A stretch of DNA of 64,000 bases from contig NZ_CP091277.1 of NCBI RefSeq assembly GCF_029633965.1, positions 2,415,940 through 2,479,939 of the forward strand. The letters run 5' to 3'. Shown here one piece after another: positions 1 to 8,515 of this stretch. This stretch comes from Methanogenium sp. S4BF (lineage in GTDB: Archaea > Halobacteriota > Methanomicrobia > Methanomicrobiales > Methanomicrobiaceae). The notes under the pieces were generated by a model. The model saw only the letters and a list, made by a program, of their open reading frames with translations, was not told the origin of the DNA and ran no database searches. Numbering within the stretch: the first letter of the stretch is position 1; every line of letters begins with the position of its first letter. The position numbers and the translations under genes were made by a program.

Positions 1-384
1 ATCATCTATTTCGTCCTGAAGCGCTGGGACTACAATGCGATTGATGCCGGTGATGAGACGGCAAAAGGACTGGGTGTAAATGTGGGGCGTGAACGCATTG
101 TGGGGATGCTTGTAGCCTCGTTTGTCACCGCGGTCATCGTGGCGTTTCTGGGTATTATCGGGTTTGTCGGTCTTGTATGTCCCCATATGGTCCGGCGGTT
201 AATCGGTGACGATCACCGCTACCTGATCCCCGGGACCTGTGTCTGCGGAGCACTCCTGCTGCTTGCCTCTGACACGGCCGCCCGTCTGATACTCGCCCCC
301 CATATCCTCCCGGTTGCCATCCTCACTGCATTCATGGGAGCTCCGATCTTTCTGTATCTCATCATCCGGGGGCGGTCACAGTGA
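1..384 (+). CDS. FecCD/BtuC-type ABC transporter permease, 3' part only
   Basis: This is the C-terminal part (about 127 residues) of an importer membrane subunit for ferric chelates or cobalamin; the start lies outside the window, and the frame is open from base 1. The visible part has the family features: a cytoplasmic stretch with [12 protein letters not shown], the substrate-subunit coupling segment, then [19 protein letters not shown] and a hydrophobic tail. Its stop codon overlaps the GTG start of the ATPase gene (GTGA, 381-384), so the two are translationally coupled. The substrate (iron siderophore, haem or cobalamin) cannot be told from this fragment, and the binding protein is not in the window. 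Confidence 0.88.
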   Translation: MIYFVLKRWDYNAIDAGDETAKGLGVNVGRERIVGMLVASFVTAVIVAFLGIIGFVGLVCPHMVRRLIGDDHRYLIPGTCVCGALLLLASDTAARLILAPHILPVAILTAFMGAPIFLYLIIRGRSQ

Positions 385-1181
385 TTCTTGACATTCATGA
401 TGTCTCGTTTACCTACCGCAGTTCAGATGTGCTGCATGATGTCTCCTTTTCCGTCCAGCCGGGAGAAGTGGTCTCCATTCTCGGGCCAAACGGGGTAGGG
501 AAGACCACGCTTCTGCGCTGCATCAATGCGATTCTTGCACCGAAGGCCGGTGCTATCCTTGTGGGCGATGACAACATCCTCTCCCTCTCACGTATGGAGG
601 TGGCACGACGCATCGGATATGTGGCACAGCAGTGCGAGAAGGCACGTCTGACCGTCTTTGATGCCATTCTCCTGGGTCGGCGCCCGCATATGGGCTGGAA
701 TGTCTCTGACACCGACCTGAAGATTGTTGAATCTGCAGTCCGGATGCTGGAGCTTGAGAGTCTTGCCCTGCGCTACACTGATGAGATGAGCGGCGGGGAA
801 CTCCAGAAGGTGAGTATTGCCCGAGCCCTTGTGCAGGAACCACGGCTTCTGCTCCTTGATGAGCCGACAAGCAGTCTGGACCTGAAGAATCAGATCGATA
901 TCCTCTCCACCATACAGGGGGTCGTGAAGAGCCACCAGGTATCTGCTGTTATGACGATGCATGACCTCAATCTTGCCATCCGGTTCTCGGACCGGTTTAT
1001 CCTCCTGAAGGGCGGCACGATCTACGAGGCCGGGGGCCACGATGTCATCCGGGCTGATGTCATCGAAGAGGTGTATGGGCTGCCGGTCCATGTAGAGACG
1101 GTTGCCGGTCATCCGGTGGTAGTTCCCGCAAACGGACATACGAATCGTTCCGGAATGGACCATACTCACAGCCACACCTGA
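381..1181 (+). CDS. FecE/BtuD-type ABC transporter ATP-binding protein
   Basis: This 266-residue cytoplasmic ATPase powers the importer whose permease ends just upstream. Walker A (GPNGVGKTT, residues 35-43), the signature MSGGELQKV, Walker [14 protein letters not shown] and the switch histidine in MTMHDLNLA are all intact. It starts at GTG 381, overlapping the permease stop, which is typical of this family's operons. The tail is rich in histidine (DHTHSHT), a possible metal-binding extension; that reading is inference. Iron(III)-siderophore or cobalamin uptake are both possible, and HemV-like proteins also look like this. Confidence 0.9.
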   Translation: MILDIHDVSFTYRSSDVLHDVSFSVQPGEVVSILGPNGVGKTTLLRCINAILAPKAGAILVGDDNILSLSRMEVARRIGYVAQQCEKARLTVFDAILLGRRPHMGWNVSDTDLKIVESAVRMLELESLALRYTDEMSGGELQKVSIARALVQEPRLLLLDEPTSSLDLKNQIDILSTIQGVVKSHQVSAVMTMHDLNLAIRFSDRFILLKGGTIYEAGGHDVIRADVIEEVYGLPVHVETVAGHPVVVPANGHTNRSGMDHTHSHT

Positions 1182-1261
1182 GATTTGCATTCTCACATGC
1201 TCCACCCCGACAGGGAGTGCATACAATAACCTTTTTTACCATTTTTTGCGCATAGAACAAT

Positions 1262-1975
1262 ATGAAATACACGCTGATCGGAGATAATCTTCAGTTTGTC
1301 ACACTGGAAATCCAGCCTGGCGAGATGGTCTACGCCGAGGCCGGTGCCCTTGTGTACATGAGCGGCAACATCACCATGGATGCAAAGCTTCAGGGCGGGT
1401 TGCTGAAAGGGCTCAAACGTACCCTTGCGGGTGAATCCTTTATGGTGACGCATTTTACCAGTGCAGGCGGTCCGGGTCTGGTCTCGTTCGGCGGCAACTG
1501 CCCGGGAAAGATTGCAGCGCTTGACATTACCGGAAAGGAGTTCATTGCACAGAAGGATGCATTCCTCTGCGCTGAAGAGAGCGTAAAATGGGAGATTGCA
1601 TTCCAGAAGCGCCTTGGCTCCACCTTCTTTGGCGGTGAAGGGTTTATTCTCCAGCATCTCTCGGGTGAGGGCATGGTATTCCTGCATGCAGCAGGCGACC
1701 TTGTGGAGATTGACCTGAAACCGGATCAGGTGTACAAGGTCTCAACAGCCCATGTGGTCGGGTGGGAGCCATCGGTCACCTACGATATCCAGGCGGTCGG
1801 CGGCATTAAGACGGCACTCTTTGGCGGTGAAGGCCTCTTCATGACCACGCTCACCGGACCCGGGAAAGTAATTATTCAGTCAATGACCCTGCCGCAGCTG
1901 GCAAATGCCGTGCTGCCGTTCCTCCCTGCCCAGTCATCCGGAGGCGACAGCGGCGGATTCCAGCTGAAGTTCTGA
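1262..1975 (+). CDS. TIGR00266/AIM24 family protein
   Basis: The 237-residue product matches the TIGR00266 (AIM24, DUF124) family throughout. It has a GEMVYAEAGALVYMSG-type N-terminus, repeated glycine-rich turns (GGLLKGLKR, FFGGEGF, LFGGEGLF) and TLTGPGKVIIQS near the end, consistent with the family's beta-rich trimeric fold. There is no signal peptide or membrane segment. Its molecular role is not established. A small two-helix membrane protein follows after 7 bases and is probably cotranscribed, so the pair may act at the membrane. The family assignment is secure; the function is unknown. Confidence 0.85.
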   Translation: MKYTLIGDNLQFVTLEIQPGEMVYAEAGALVYMSGNITMDAKLQGGLLKGLKRTLAGESFMVTHFTSAGGPGLVSFGGNCPGKIAALDITGKEFIAQKDAFLCAEESVKWEIAFQKRLGSTFFGGEGFILQHLSGEGMVFLHAAGDLVEIDLKPDQVYKVSTAHVVGWEPSVTYDIQAVGGIKTALFGGEGLFMTTLTGPGKVIIQSMTLPQLANAVLPFLPAQSSGGDSGGFQLKF

Positions 1976-1982
1976 TGAGCCT

Positions 1983-2258
1983 ATGACCGAGACAAACAGC
2001 CGCCGCAGACGGGCAGGGGGTATCATCCTCCTTGCCTGTGTCATCATCGCAGTTATCCTCTTTGTACTGGCCAATCTGGGCGTCATCGCTGCAGGCCTCT
2101 TCATGCTCCTGCTTCTCGCCCTCATCGTCGTCGGCATTATCTGCCTGGGAATCGCGTTCTTCGCTATTCCGATGTATATTATGAAGGATACAACTGTTGA
2201 GCCCGGCACATATGAACTGGATGAGGTTGCTCCGGTGAACAAAGGGAACGACCACTAA
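1983..2258 (+). CDS. Small membrane protein of unknown function
   Basis: This 91-residue protein has a basic N-terminus (SRRRRAGG), two strongly hydrophobic segments (about residues 12-35 and 38-62) and a polar acidic tail of about 25 residues. By the positive-inside rule the N-terminus should be cytoplasmic. No family was recognised. The gene starts 7 bases after the TIGR00266 gene and is probably in the same transcript. Base composition and codon use resemble the neighbours, and the continuous hydrophobic pattern makes a chance reading frame unlikely. Confidence 0.65.
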   Translation: MTETNSRRRRAGGIILLACVIIAVILFVLANLGVIAAGLFMLLLLALIVVGIICLGIAFFAIPMYIMKDTTVEPGTYELDEVAPVNKGNDH

Positions 2259-2292
2259 AAACCTTTTTTACCAATGATTTCTTGGTTGAGGA

Positions 2293-3096
2293 ATGACAAT
2301 ATTCCTTATGCAACCGAGCTGTCCTGTCGTGCTTGTGCATGGGTGGAAGAGTCACCCCGGGGTATGGAAACCTCTCATCCGCAGGCTGGAGGAGGAGTCT
2401 TTTGTATGCTGGAACTTCAGCCACAGCGGACTGCGGGATGCAGGGGCAGAAGAGATTGGCCGTGCCCTGATGGACTTTATTCACACGATGCAGGAGGAGC
2501 AGGCATATCACGGACCGGTTGATCTGGTCTGCCACTCTATGGGCGCTGCGGTGGCCCGGTATATGCTGGAGGTGATGGACGGGGCGTCCTGCCGGATTCC
2601 GGTGCGGACTCTCATCGGCATCGGCCCTCCGAATAACGGGTCCTCGATGGCGGAACTCTTCAATGATCCCATCCACGGGCCGGAGATCCTCCGGCGGCTG
2701 ACCGGCACCTTTGTGCCGCGGACCTATGACCCCGCAGAGGACCGGCTGGTACAGGAATTCCGGAGAACCGGGCCCTTTGTGGAGGTGCTGCGCAAGGCAG
2801 GCCTGCGCAGGGATATCAGGTACCGGGTGATCGTTGCCGGAAATCTAACGGCCACCCCGGATTTCTTTCCCCTGTTTGGAGGGCAGACCTGGGAATATTC
2901 GCCCGACGGGTGGCAGAAGACCGTCCGTGGGGACGGCATTGTTTCCCATGCCGACTCTCTCATCGCGGGTGCTGAGGCGGTACTGCTGCCGGCCGACCCG
3001 ACGGTGCTGGATGGTGCTCCGGCAGAATACTGCCATGTACGGCTGCCCGGCAACCCGGAAGTGGTTGAACAGGTGATACGGTTTTTGCGGGAGTAA
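2293..3096 (+). CDS. Alpha/beta hydrolase (esterase/lipase-like)
   Basis: This 267-residue predicted serine hydrolase has the early beta-strand and oxyanion loop PVVLVHGWKSHPGVW and the nucleophile elbow CHSMGA with Ser82. The elbow has Cys where the consensus has Gly (GXSXG to CXSXG). The C-terminal AEYCHVRLPGNPEV is a plausible site for the catalytic histidine. There is no signal peptide. The fold resembles class 2 lipases and EstA-type esterases, but the substrate is unknown. ATG 2293 has a GAGG almost touching it; ATG 2308 is an alternative that would shorten the protein by five residues. Confidence 0.8.
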   Translation: MTIFLMQPSCPVVLVHGWKSHPGVWKPLIRRLEEESFVCWNFSHSGLRDAGAEEIGRALMDFIHTMQEEQAYHGPVDLVCHSMGAAVARYMLEVMDGASCRIPVRTLIGIGPPNNGSSMAELFNDPIHGPEILRRLTGTFVPRTYDPAEDRLVQEFRRTGPFVEVLRKAGLRRDIRYRVIVAGNLTATPDFFPLFGGQTWEYSPDGWQKTVRGDGIVSHADSLIAGAEAVLLPADPTVLDGAPAEYCHVRLPGNPEVVEQVIRFLRE

Positions 3097-3246
3097 TCTT
3101 CTGCTTTTTTGATGATTCCGGGTTATATTACGTATGGCTAAGTTAGAAACCAGAGCTTCATATGCATTAGGATATGAGGTCTGATCACTGCTGTCCCATG
3201 TCTGTTCTACGGAAAAAGGGGAATGATACAAAAACCCTGTCTTTCC

Positions 3247-4104
3247 CTACTCAACCGGAGCAAAATCATTCACATCCCACCAGATCTTCATGCGGTGGGA
3301 ATGGCCCGGCACGATGACCGTATCCCCGTCATGCTGCAGGGACTGCATGATATACTCCCTGAGGAGCTCTTCCTGCCCGGGAGTGGTGACAAAGTGCCGT
3401 GGTTTGAAGTATTCGACGGCCTCATCCCCGGTTGCAAACCGGTAGATGTGTTCATAGACAAAATGCTCGACATGCGGGTAGATGCCCATCGCGTAGAGGA
3501 TGTTGAAGATGATATCGGATTTTGGTGATGAAACGTATTCTGTCCCGTGGAGTTTTGGCCAGAGATCTATTGCCATCGTCTCCCAGGATGCCTCTCCGGC
3601 AAACCAGTAGATGTAGACATATTGTGAGGAGGCTGCGCACATCTTCTCTATCGCTGCCTTCATATCAGGGACGTCGAGTGAGAATGAGGCAAAGACCACA
3701 TCATAGGGTCCGCAGAGGTCCGCTGCCACATCCACATCCTCCCAGCGTTTCTTCACGCAGTCCACGTTGGCAATCTTCTCATCTCTCAGGTTTTCCAGCA
3801 GCACGGCAAACATGCCTTCAGATGGCTCAACAGCGGTCACATGGCTGACCTGCCGGGCGATGGGAATGGTGATGGCACCGGGCCCCGCCCCCACATCGCA
3901 GACCCGTGATTCGGGTGTCAGGGCAAGCCCGGCAATCGTTCTGTTGACCCGTTCGCCGTTCTTTTCATACGACATCCGGTAGAATTTGCGGGCGGCGTCC
4001 TGTTCGTCCCACATGCCGGCACTGTCCTTCCGGTTGTTTATTTCATGGTTCTTCTGCCACTGCTCTTTCCAGCATTCGTTCCAGTCAATGGTATTCTGTG
4101 TCAT
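3247..4104 (-). CDS. Class I SAM-dependent methyltransferase
   Basis: This 285-residue protein has a Rossmann methyltransferase domain with motif I VCDVGAGPGAITIPIA (GxGxG at residues 72-76), an acidic end of strand 2 (AVEPSEGM) and a post-I pattern DVVFASFSLDV. The N-terminal 60 residues are polar and helical. It starts at ATG 4104 behind GAGGAG, six bases upstream, which fixes the start. The methyl acceptor is unknown; similar proteins occur in methanogens as UbiE-like or unclassified methyltransferases. It is transcribed alone, with about 390 bases to the next minus-strand gene. Confidence 0.8.
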   Translation of the reverse strand: MTQNTIDWNECWKEQWQKNHEINNRKDSAGMWDEQDAARKFYRMSYEKNGERVNRTIAGLALTPESRVCDVGAGPGAITIPIARQVSHVTAVEPSEGMFAVLLENLRDEKIANVDCVKKRWEDVDVAADLCGPYDVVFASFSLDVPDMKAAIEKMCAASSQYVYIYWFAGEASWETMAIDLWPKLHGTEYVSSPKSDIIFNILYAMGIYPHVEHFVYEHIYRFATGDEAVEYFKPRHFVTTPGQEELLREYIMQSLQHDGDTVIVPGHSHRMKIWWDVNDFAPVE

Positions 4105-4495
4105 ATCTGCTCCTCAGGTGTCAGGGGTGCCTGAATGGCTCCCGGTAAAGGTATGGCGTTGGTCTTTTTCTCAGCACAGGGTGTCTGGCGGCCGACACTT
4201 TGTGGCATACACAAAATCTGATTATTCTGAATATGTGTGATTAATTCTATAATAAATAGAATCATTCTCTGCCCTCAGGAATACTGGTTAACGTCTGATG
4301 AGTTTGGCCGGAAGGAATGCTCTGCAGGATTGTGAGAACACCGTATATCCGGACTGCTGCGGGATTCAGAGGATTTTAACCTCCTGCAGGAGCCGGTACC
4401 TATCCGTTCATTGTGTCGTCCGGCTGAGGGTCGGAGAAGCGGAAGCCTGACTTTGGTTTCTGTCATCTTTTGCCCTTCCCTTTCTTATCAGGTGC
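4105..4495. other. Intergenic stretch with no gene seen
   Basis: Short frames here have no recognisable protein pattern. The stretch holds the methyltransferase ribosome binding site at its left end and one AT-rich inverted repeat at 4244-4262; nothing else was identified. Confidence 0.5.
4244..4262. repeat. Perfect AT-rich inverted repeat
   Basis: The arms ATTCTAT and ATAGAAT are perfect complements separated by AATAA. The element lies upstream of the minus-strand methyltransferase gene and downstream of the minus-strand permease pair. It could be an operator or a weak transcript-end hairpin; the sequence alone does not decide. Confidence 0.45.
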
Positions 4496-5065
4496 CTACC
4501 GGGACGGTTTGTCTGCGGAAGCCGGAATCTCCGGGTTCCCCTCTGCCGCTTCACAGATCATTCCGACAATCACAGAAAAGACAATCAGATATGCGGTAAG
4601 CACTGTGGTATAGAGGCCTCCGAAATAGAAAATCATCATGGGAAGTAAGGGGAGTTTTATCGATCGAATATAGAGAAATGTGCCGGCAAAAGCGGTTCTC
4701 ATCCCTTTTTCCCGGAAATCGGCGAGCATTGAATACCAGATATAAACGGGACCTGATGAGATGACGCCTGCAATGATTGCAAGAATCCAACCCTTCATTC
4801 CCGATTCTGACCCGAGGTGTTTAGCAATTGCGGTTGGTCTGACAAAGATGTCGATGAGAAACATCAAAACAAATACCAGCACAAGGACAGGGATTATTTG
4901 CCGGAAAATCCCGATAAAAGTTTCAAATGCGCGAATGGCAGCTGATCCGTCAATAATGGCAGCGATGCAGTAGATGCCTGCAGCAATACCGAGGAAGATG
5001 AGCGGAAAGTGTGGTTCGTTCTCTTTTCTCTCTCTTTTCTGCTCTTTTCCCCCCTCCTGCTTCAT
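4496..5065 (-). CDS. Permease, second half-subunit (UPF0718/ArsP-like)
   Basis: This 189-residue integral membrane protein has a basic, charged N-terminus followed by about five hydrophobic segments. It contains GVISSGPVYIWYSML, followed by FLYIRSIKLPLLPMM, which resembles one repeat of the UPF0718/ArsP (YraQ) permease family, where the full protein carries two such repeats. The start at ATG 5065 overlaps the stop of the upstream gene (ATGA, 5062-5065). The reading frame stays open upstream to 5377, but that extension is basic and unlike the family, so it was not used. The pair probably forms a heterodimer equivalent to one full permease. The substrate is unknown. Confidence 0.72.
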   Translation of the reverse strand: MKQEGGKEQKRERKENEPHFPLIFLGIAAGIYCIAAIIDGSAAIRAFETFIGIFRQIIPVLVLVFVLMFLIDIFVRPTAIAKHLGSESGMKGWILAIIAGVISSGPVYIWYSMLADFREKGMRTAFAGTFLYIRSIKLPLLPMMIFYFGGLYTTVLTAYLIVFSVIVGMICEAAEGNPEIPASADKPSR

Positions 5066-5490
5066 AAGAGCCCCCCGAGGACGGAAAGAGTTTCCTCTGT
5101 CAGTGCTGCAATGAGTATTGCAAAGATAAACCCTGAGAGGTTGCGTGCAATGGCAAACCGTTTTCCGAGGATATTCATCTCCATCGGCAGGTGGATTGCG
5201 CCGATGGTGACCCATGCAACGATGAATGCGGTCACTGCGGTGAGGCTGATACCGGTATTCAGGAGTTCCCCTCCGATGACATAGCTTGTGATCGGGTTCC
5301 CGGCAGCAATACTCCCGATCGCCGCACCTGCGACGGGGTCTGCCACCGGATGGCCGGAAAAGACTGTCCCATACCACTCATGTGGGATCACGGTCAGAAG
5401 AAGGCTCACCAAAAGCAGTATCCCTATGACCTGCGGAACTACCTGCAGCATGGACAGGTAGGTTTTCTGTGCACTGGCCCGTACATCCAT
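5062..5490 (-). CDS. Permease, first half-subunit (UPF0718/ArsP-like)
   Basis: This 142-residue integral membrane protein has about four hydrophobic segments and the conserved-looking stretch GSIAAGNPITSYVIGGEL, followed by MEMNILGKRFAIARN, which recalls the other repeat of UPF0718/ArsP permeases. It is first in a two-gene operon; its last codon overlaps the start of the second half. Family members can export organoarsenicals or other small solutes, but no thiol-metal motif or ArsR neighbour is present, so arsenic should not be assumed. Confidence 0.72.
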   Translation of the reverse strand: MDVRASAQKTYLSMLQVVPQVIGILLLVSLLLTVIPHEWYGTVFSGHPVADPVAGAAIGSIAAGNPITSYVIGGELLNTGISLTAVTAFIVAWVTIGAIHLPMEMNILGKRFAIARNLSGFIFAILIAALTEETLSVLGGLL

Positions 5491-5665
5491 ATTGATTCAT
5501 ATCTTCAGGAAGAGAGGGTTAAATGTTTGGGGCTGTCCGCTCACCGATTATCCTGCCTCCGGAATGACAGAACCTGCGCTAAAGAGAAGGACCATGATGA
5601 TGGGTGGCGGCTGCAGGCAGTGAATACAACATGGTGAGGCTGGGGCAAAAAGATGCACCGGCCTC

Positions 5666-5674
5666 AAAAAAAAA
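5666..5674 (-). terminator. Oligo-T transcript end behind the rubrerythrin gene
   Basis: Nine consecutive A on the plus strand give nine T on the coding strand, starting 11 bases after the rubrerythrin stop. Archaeal RNA polymerase terminates at such T tracts without needing a hairpin. Confidence 0.6.
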
Positions 5675-5685
5675 TAGCACCCTGT

Positions 5686-6141
5686 CTACCAGACTTCCGG
5701 AAATGCCATGTTGGTATAGAGGTCTTCAAGCTGTGCTTTATGCCCAGCCTCCATGTTCGAGAGGTTTACGAATAATTTCTTCTGCTCCGGATCTGTACTC
5801 AGTTCCGCAAGTTCCCGATACATATCGCGTGCGTCCTCTTCCTTTTTGATTGCAAGGGTGATGCCTTCGATGGGTTTCATATCCGTTGTGAGCTGCGGAA
5901 CGTCAAGTGTCTCTGAAATCTTGTAGTCCCGTGCCTCATCAAAGTGAAATGATTTAACCGGCTGCGTGAGGAAATCCTCCAGTGTTTCCCGGTGGGTCTG
6001 CTCGTCGTTTGCAAGTTCACCAAATATTTTCTTCATGGTCGAATCGGTTGTGCACCTCTCAATCCCCCGATAGAATGTATATGATTCCACCTCGTTTGCG
6101 ATAGCTCCTGAGAGAATGCTGCGAAATTCTTCTTTTTTCAT
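5686..6141 (-). CDS. Rubrerythrin/ferritin-like diiron protein
   Basis: This 151-residue four-helix diiron protein lacks a rubredoxin domain. The metal ligands appear in order: Glu in NEVESYTFY, ExxH in ANDEQTHRE, Glu in KKEEDARD and ExxH in NMEAGHKAQ. In anaerobes such proteins reduce peroxide or store iron, acting in the cytoplasm. The start at ATG 6141 follows a run of seven G about five bases upstream and a TATA box at 6187-6195; the open frame upstream of it lacks family similarity. It is transcribed alone and ends in an oligo-T tract. Confidence 0.85.
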   Translation of the reverse strand: MKKEEFRSILSGAIANEVESYTFYRGIERCTTDSTMKKIFGELANDEQTHRETLEDFLTQPVKSFHFDEARDYKISETLDVPQLTTDMKPIEGITLAIKKEEDARDMYRELAELSTDPEQKKLFVNLSNMEAGHKAQLEDLYTNMAFPEVW

Positions 6142-6186
6142 ATCTTGTCCCCCCCTTTGAGGATGGTGGTAATTGTGTGGGTGAGA

Positions 6187-6195
6187 TATATAAAT
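6187..6195 (-). promoter_or_regulatory. TATA box of the rubrerythrin gene
   Basis: On the minus strand this reads ATTTATATA, centred about 50 bases before the start codon. Transcription would begin near 6164, leaving a leader of about 23 bases that includes the G-rich ribosome binding site. Confidence 0.5.
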
Positions 6196-6403
6196 TATTG
6201 CCCGGCCGGGTCTGTCGGGCGTCTGAAATGCAGAGGGTTTGCAATACGGGGTATATCCGTCCCTTTTTTTTGAAAGCCATCTAAAAAATGACTTGGTTAT
6301 ATGGGCGATGGCGTCAAAAAAGGCCCCGGATTCCCGTTCCGTCTCTCTGTTCCCGGCCCATGCTCCAGAGAACCGGTACGGATGAGGATGGCCGGGGTAT
6401 ATG

Positions 6404-6410
6404 TTTATTA
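6404..6410 (+). promoter_or_regulatory. TATA box for the small gene at 6435
   Basis: TTTATTA centred 28 bases before ATG 6435 is the spacing expected for a leaderless archaeal transcript. It supports the small downstream gene as real. Confidence 0.45.
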
Positions 6411-6434
6411 CTATCATTCGCCATAGTGCAAATT

Positions 6435-6665
6435 ATGAAACCGATCATTCACGCTGCAAAAAGTTTCAATGGAATCCAGGTATCGTTCCTGTCAGGAAAT
6501 GACACGGTATCCGAACTGTTCAGCTACGAAAACCTGATTGAGATGAAGATCAATGTCGCCGACCTTGTTGAATACCCGGACCGGTATGCTGTGGATATGA
6601 ATGGCCCGGTTATTGTCAGAACCGATTTCTGTAAACCTGAACTGCATGATGAATGCAAGCCATAA
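6435..6665 (+). CDS. Hypothetical protein, 76 residues
   Basis: This is a small soluble acidic protein with no recognised family, signal peptide or membrane segment. It begins MKPIIHAAKSF and contains alternating hydrophobic and polar residues typical of a small alpha/beta fold, with two cysteines near the C-terminus (FCKPELHDECKP). The start is chosen because a TATA box lies about 28 bases upstream and no ribosome binding site is visible, which fits a leaderless transcript. The frame is open further upstream, but that part is basic and looks non-coding. Confidence 0.5.
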   Translation: MKPIIHAAKSFNGIQVSFLSGNDTVSELFSYENLIEMKINVADLVEYPDRYAVDMNGPVIVRTDFCKPELHDECKP

Positions 6666-7017
6666 ACGTCGGTTGTGCTTACCACCTTTTCCCTGAGCCG
6701 GATACGTGCGTTGTCCCCGTCTTCGGGTCATCACGGGATTCTCATTGTTTCCTGCCCGGGGAAGAATGGTTATGCATCCCTTCCGGGTACTCCTACCTCA
6801 GGGGCTGATACATCGGTTATTCCCGTGCCGGGTCTGTCCCTGCTCCCCCTCGGGCCCGGTTCCTTTTTTGCAGCGAGTACACAGATGTCCTCTTAAGATC
6901 TGTCTGAATAATGGCAGACCTGACGGGGGGTATCCTGTGACGGAGAAGGGTGTGCCGGACTCTCAGCAGAAAAGGTATAAGGCATCGGGAAACAGGTGTG
7001 ATGAGTGGTATAGCTGA
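6666..7017. other. Gene-free stretch upstream of corA
   Basis: No frame here looks like protein. A weak hairpin with arms GTCTG and CAGAC lies at 6902-6919, and a TATA-like GGTATAAGG at about 6975 could drive the CorA gene. Confidence 0.4.
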
Positions 7018-7968
7018 ATGCTGGAAATATTTATATCCAATAATAATGGTGGCGATCATTCGGCCCGGCCTGCACGGACTCTGGAATTTGAGAAAAACTG
7101 CTGGGTGAACCTGACTGCACCGGACGATGCAGAGATTGAACACGTAGCAGAGCATCTCTCGGTATCTGGTGAACTTCTTCGGGCAGCACTTGATGATGAG
7201 GAACAGCCGCGGATTGATTCTGAAGATGACGTTTCCCTGATTGTCATCGACATTCCTGAGATCACATCAGGGGAGAAACCATATCTCTTCAATACCTTCC
7301 CCCTGGGAATCATCATCACGACTGATGCTGTCATTACTGTTTCGTTACGGAAAAACCGGATTGTCGATGACTTCATCAACAGTGAGATTAAGTCGTTTTC
7401 AACTTCTAAACGCACTCGGTTTCTGTTTCTAATCTTATTCAGGACAGCCCGGCTCTATCTCAAAGACCTTCGGACAATAAATAAAAAAAGTGAAGAATAT
7501 GAGGAAATGCTTCACAAATCCATGAAGAATGAAGCATTGTTTGCCCTGATGAACCTGGAGAAAAGTCTTGTCTTCTTCTCAACCTCACTCCAGGCAAATG
7601 AGGGTGTCCTTGAGAAAATAATGAAGTTTGGCCCCATCCGGTTCTATGAGGAGGACCGGGAACTTCTTGACGATGTAATAATCGAAAACCGGCAGGCAAT
7701 TGAGATGGCGGGTATCTATTCCAATATTCTCTCCGGGATGATGGATGCATTTGCATCTGTCATTAATAATAATATGAACCGGGTGATGAAGATTCTCGCA
7801 TCAATCACGATTATCTTCTCGGTTCCAACGATCATTTCCAGTTTTTACGGCATGAATGTTAAGCTGCCCATGCAGAATGACCCGTCTGTATATCTTGTTA
7901 TTATTTTCATCTCCGCTGCAGTCTGCTTTGCACTGGGATACCTGCTTAAAACGAAGGAATTTTTGTAA
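7018..7968 (+). CDS. corA: CorA-family magnesium/divalent cation transporter
   Basis: This 316-residue transporter has a long acidic cytoplasmic domain and two C-terminal membrane helices (about residues 255-278 and 290-310). The signature YGMNVKLP, containing the GMN selectivity motif, ends the first helix, and the protein ends KTKEFL, the usual basic tail. Family members form pentamers that admit Mg2+ and sometimes Co2+ or Ni2+. The length is normal. The gene stands alone. Confidence 0.92.
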   Translation: MLEIFISNNNGGDHSARPARTLEFEKNCWVNLTAPDDAEIEHVAEHLSVSGELLRAALDDEEQPRIDSEDDVSLIVIDIPEITSGEKPYLFNTFPLGIIITTDAVITVSLRKNRIVDDFINSEIKSFSTSKRTRFLFLILFRTARLYLKDLRTINKKSEEYEEMLHKSMKNEALFALMNLEKSLVFFSTSLQANEGVLEKIMKFGPIRFYEEDRELLDDVIIENRQAIEMAGIYSNILSGMMDAFASVINNNMNRVMKILASITIIFSVPTIISSFYGMNVKLPMQNDPSVYLVIIFISAAVCFALGYLLKTKEFL

Positions 7969-8098
7969 ATCCATGAAAATCTGCCTTTTTGCCTGATTCA
8001 TCTGTTGGATTCCGCGTTGTTTGCACGGCAAAGAGGTATATTACTGTACGAATGAACTGATCGTGAAGTATTAGAGAGGAGTCTGTCTTTTTTGCTTC

Positions 8099-8515
8099 AT
8101 GAGGGGGGGGAAATTTTTGAGCAGAACACATGGACAATGTTTTGATGTGAGCCTGAAGCTTGCATCAACGGGAGGAGTTTCTCATCTGGTGGAAGCCGCA
8201 GGGCGCCGGATGAATGCATGCGGTGTCTGTGACACTACTGTTGATTCTGTCGGCAGTCTGATGGGGGAGGTAATCGTTGACATTCTCATGAATGGATACC
8301 CGGATCGGCAGGGGTACCTTGCACTCTCGTGTGCGTATCAAAAGGGTACGGTTGCATTACGGATTACCGATCATGGGATCCCACGCAACATCTTTGAAGA
8401 AACGGATAACCCTGTTGCAGGAATTATCCGTGCAGAGATGGATGAATCATCCTATACCTCTGCCGCAGGAGAGAATATACTGCAAATGACAAAGACTGAC
8501 GTACGGAACCGATAA
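8099..8515 (+). CDS. Possible RsbW-like (HATPase) regulatory protein
   Basis: This 138-residue protein has a layout resembling a small GHKL ATPase of the anti-sigma-factor/RsbW type. An N-terminal strand (FDVSLKLAST) is followed by a helix ending GEVIVDILMNGYPD in the N-box position, and then LRITDHGIPRNIFEET in the G1-box position. The N-box asparagine is displaced and the G2 box is not clear, so ATP binding is uncertain. An in-frame TTG at 8117 follows a run of eight G by six bases and may be the true start rather than ATG 8099. No sigma-factor or partner gene is adjacent. Confidence 0.5.
   Translation: MRGGKFLSRTHGQCFDVSLKLASTGGVSHLVEAAGRRMNACGVCDTTVDSVGSLMGEVIVDILMNGYPDRQGYLALSCAYQKGTVALRITDHGIPRNIFEETDNPVAGIIRAEMDESSYTSAAGENILQMTKTDVRNR

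Noticed and set aside
413-712. Long antisense frame inside the ABC ATPase gene
   Set aside because: It is a shadow of the ATPase coding sequence; the forward frame has all ABC motifs.
3223-3528. Plus-strand frame antisense to the methyltransferase
   Set aside because: It lies wholly opposite a well-supported gene and has no motif.
5062-5377. N-terminal extension of the second permease half up to 5377
   Set aside because: It overlaps the first half-gene, is basic and has no family similarity; the ATGA overlap start at 5065 explains the gene.
6817-7155. Minus-strand frame over the corA start
   Set aside because: It has biased composition and overlaps the CorA promoter and N-terminus.
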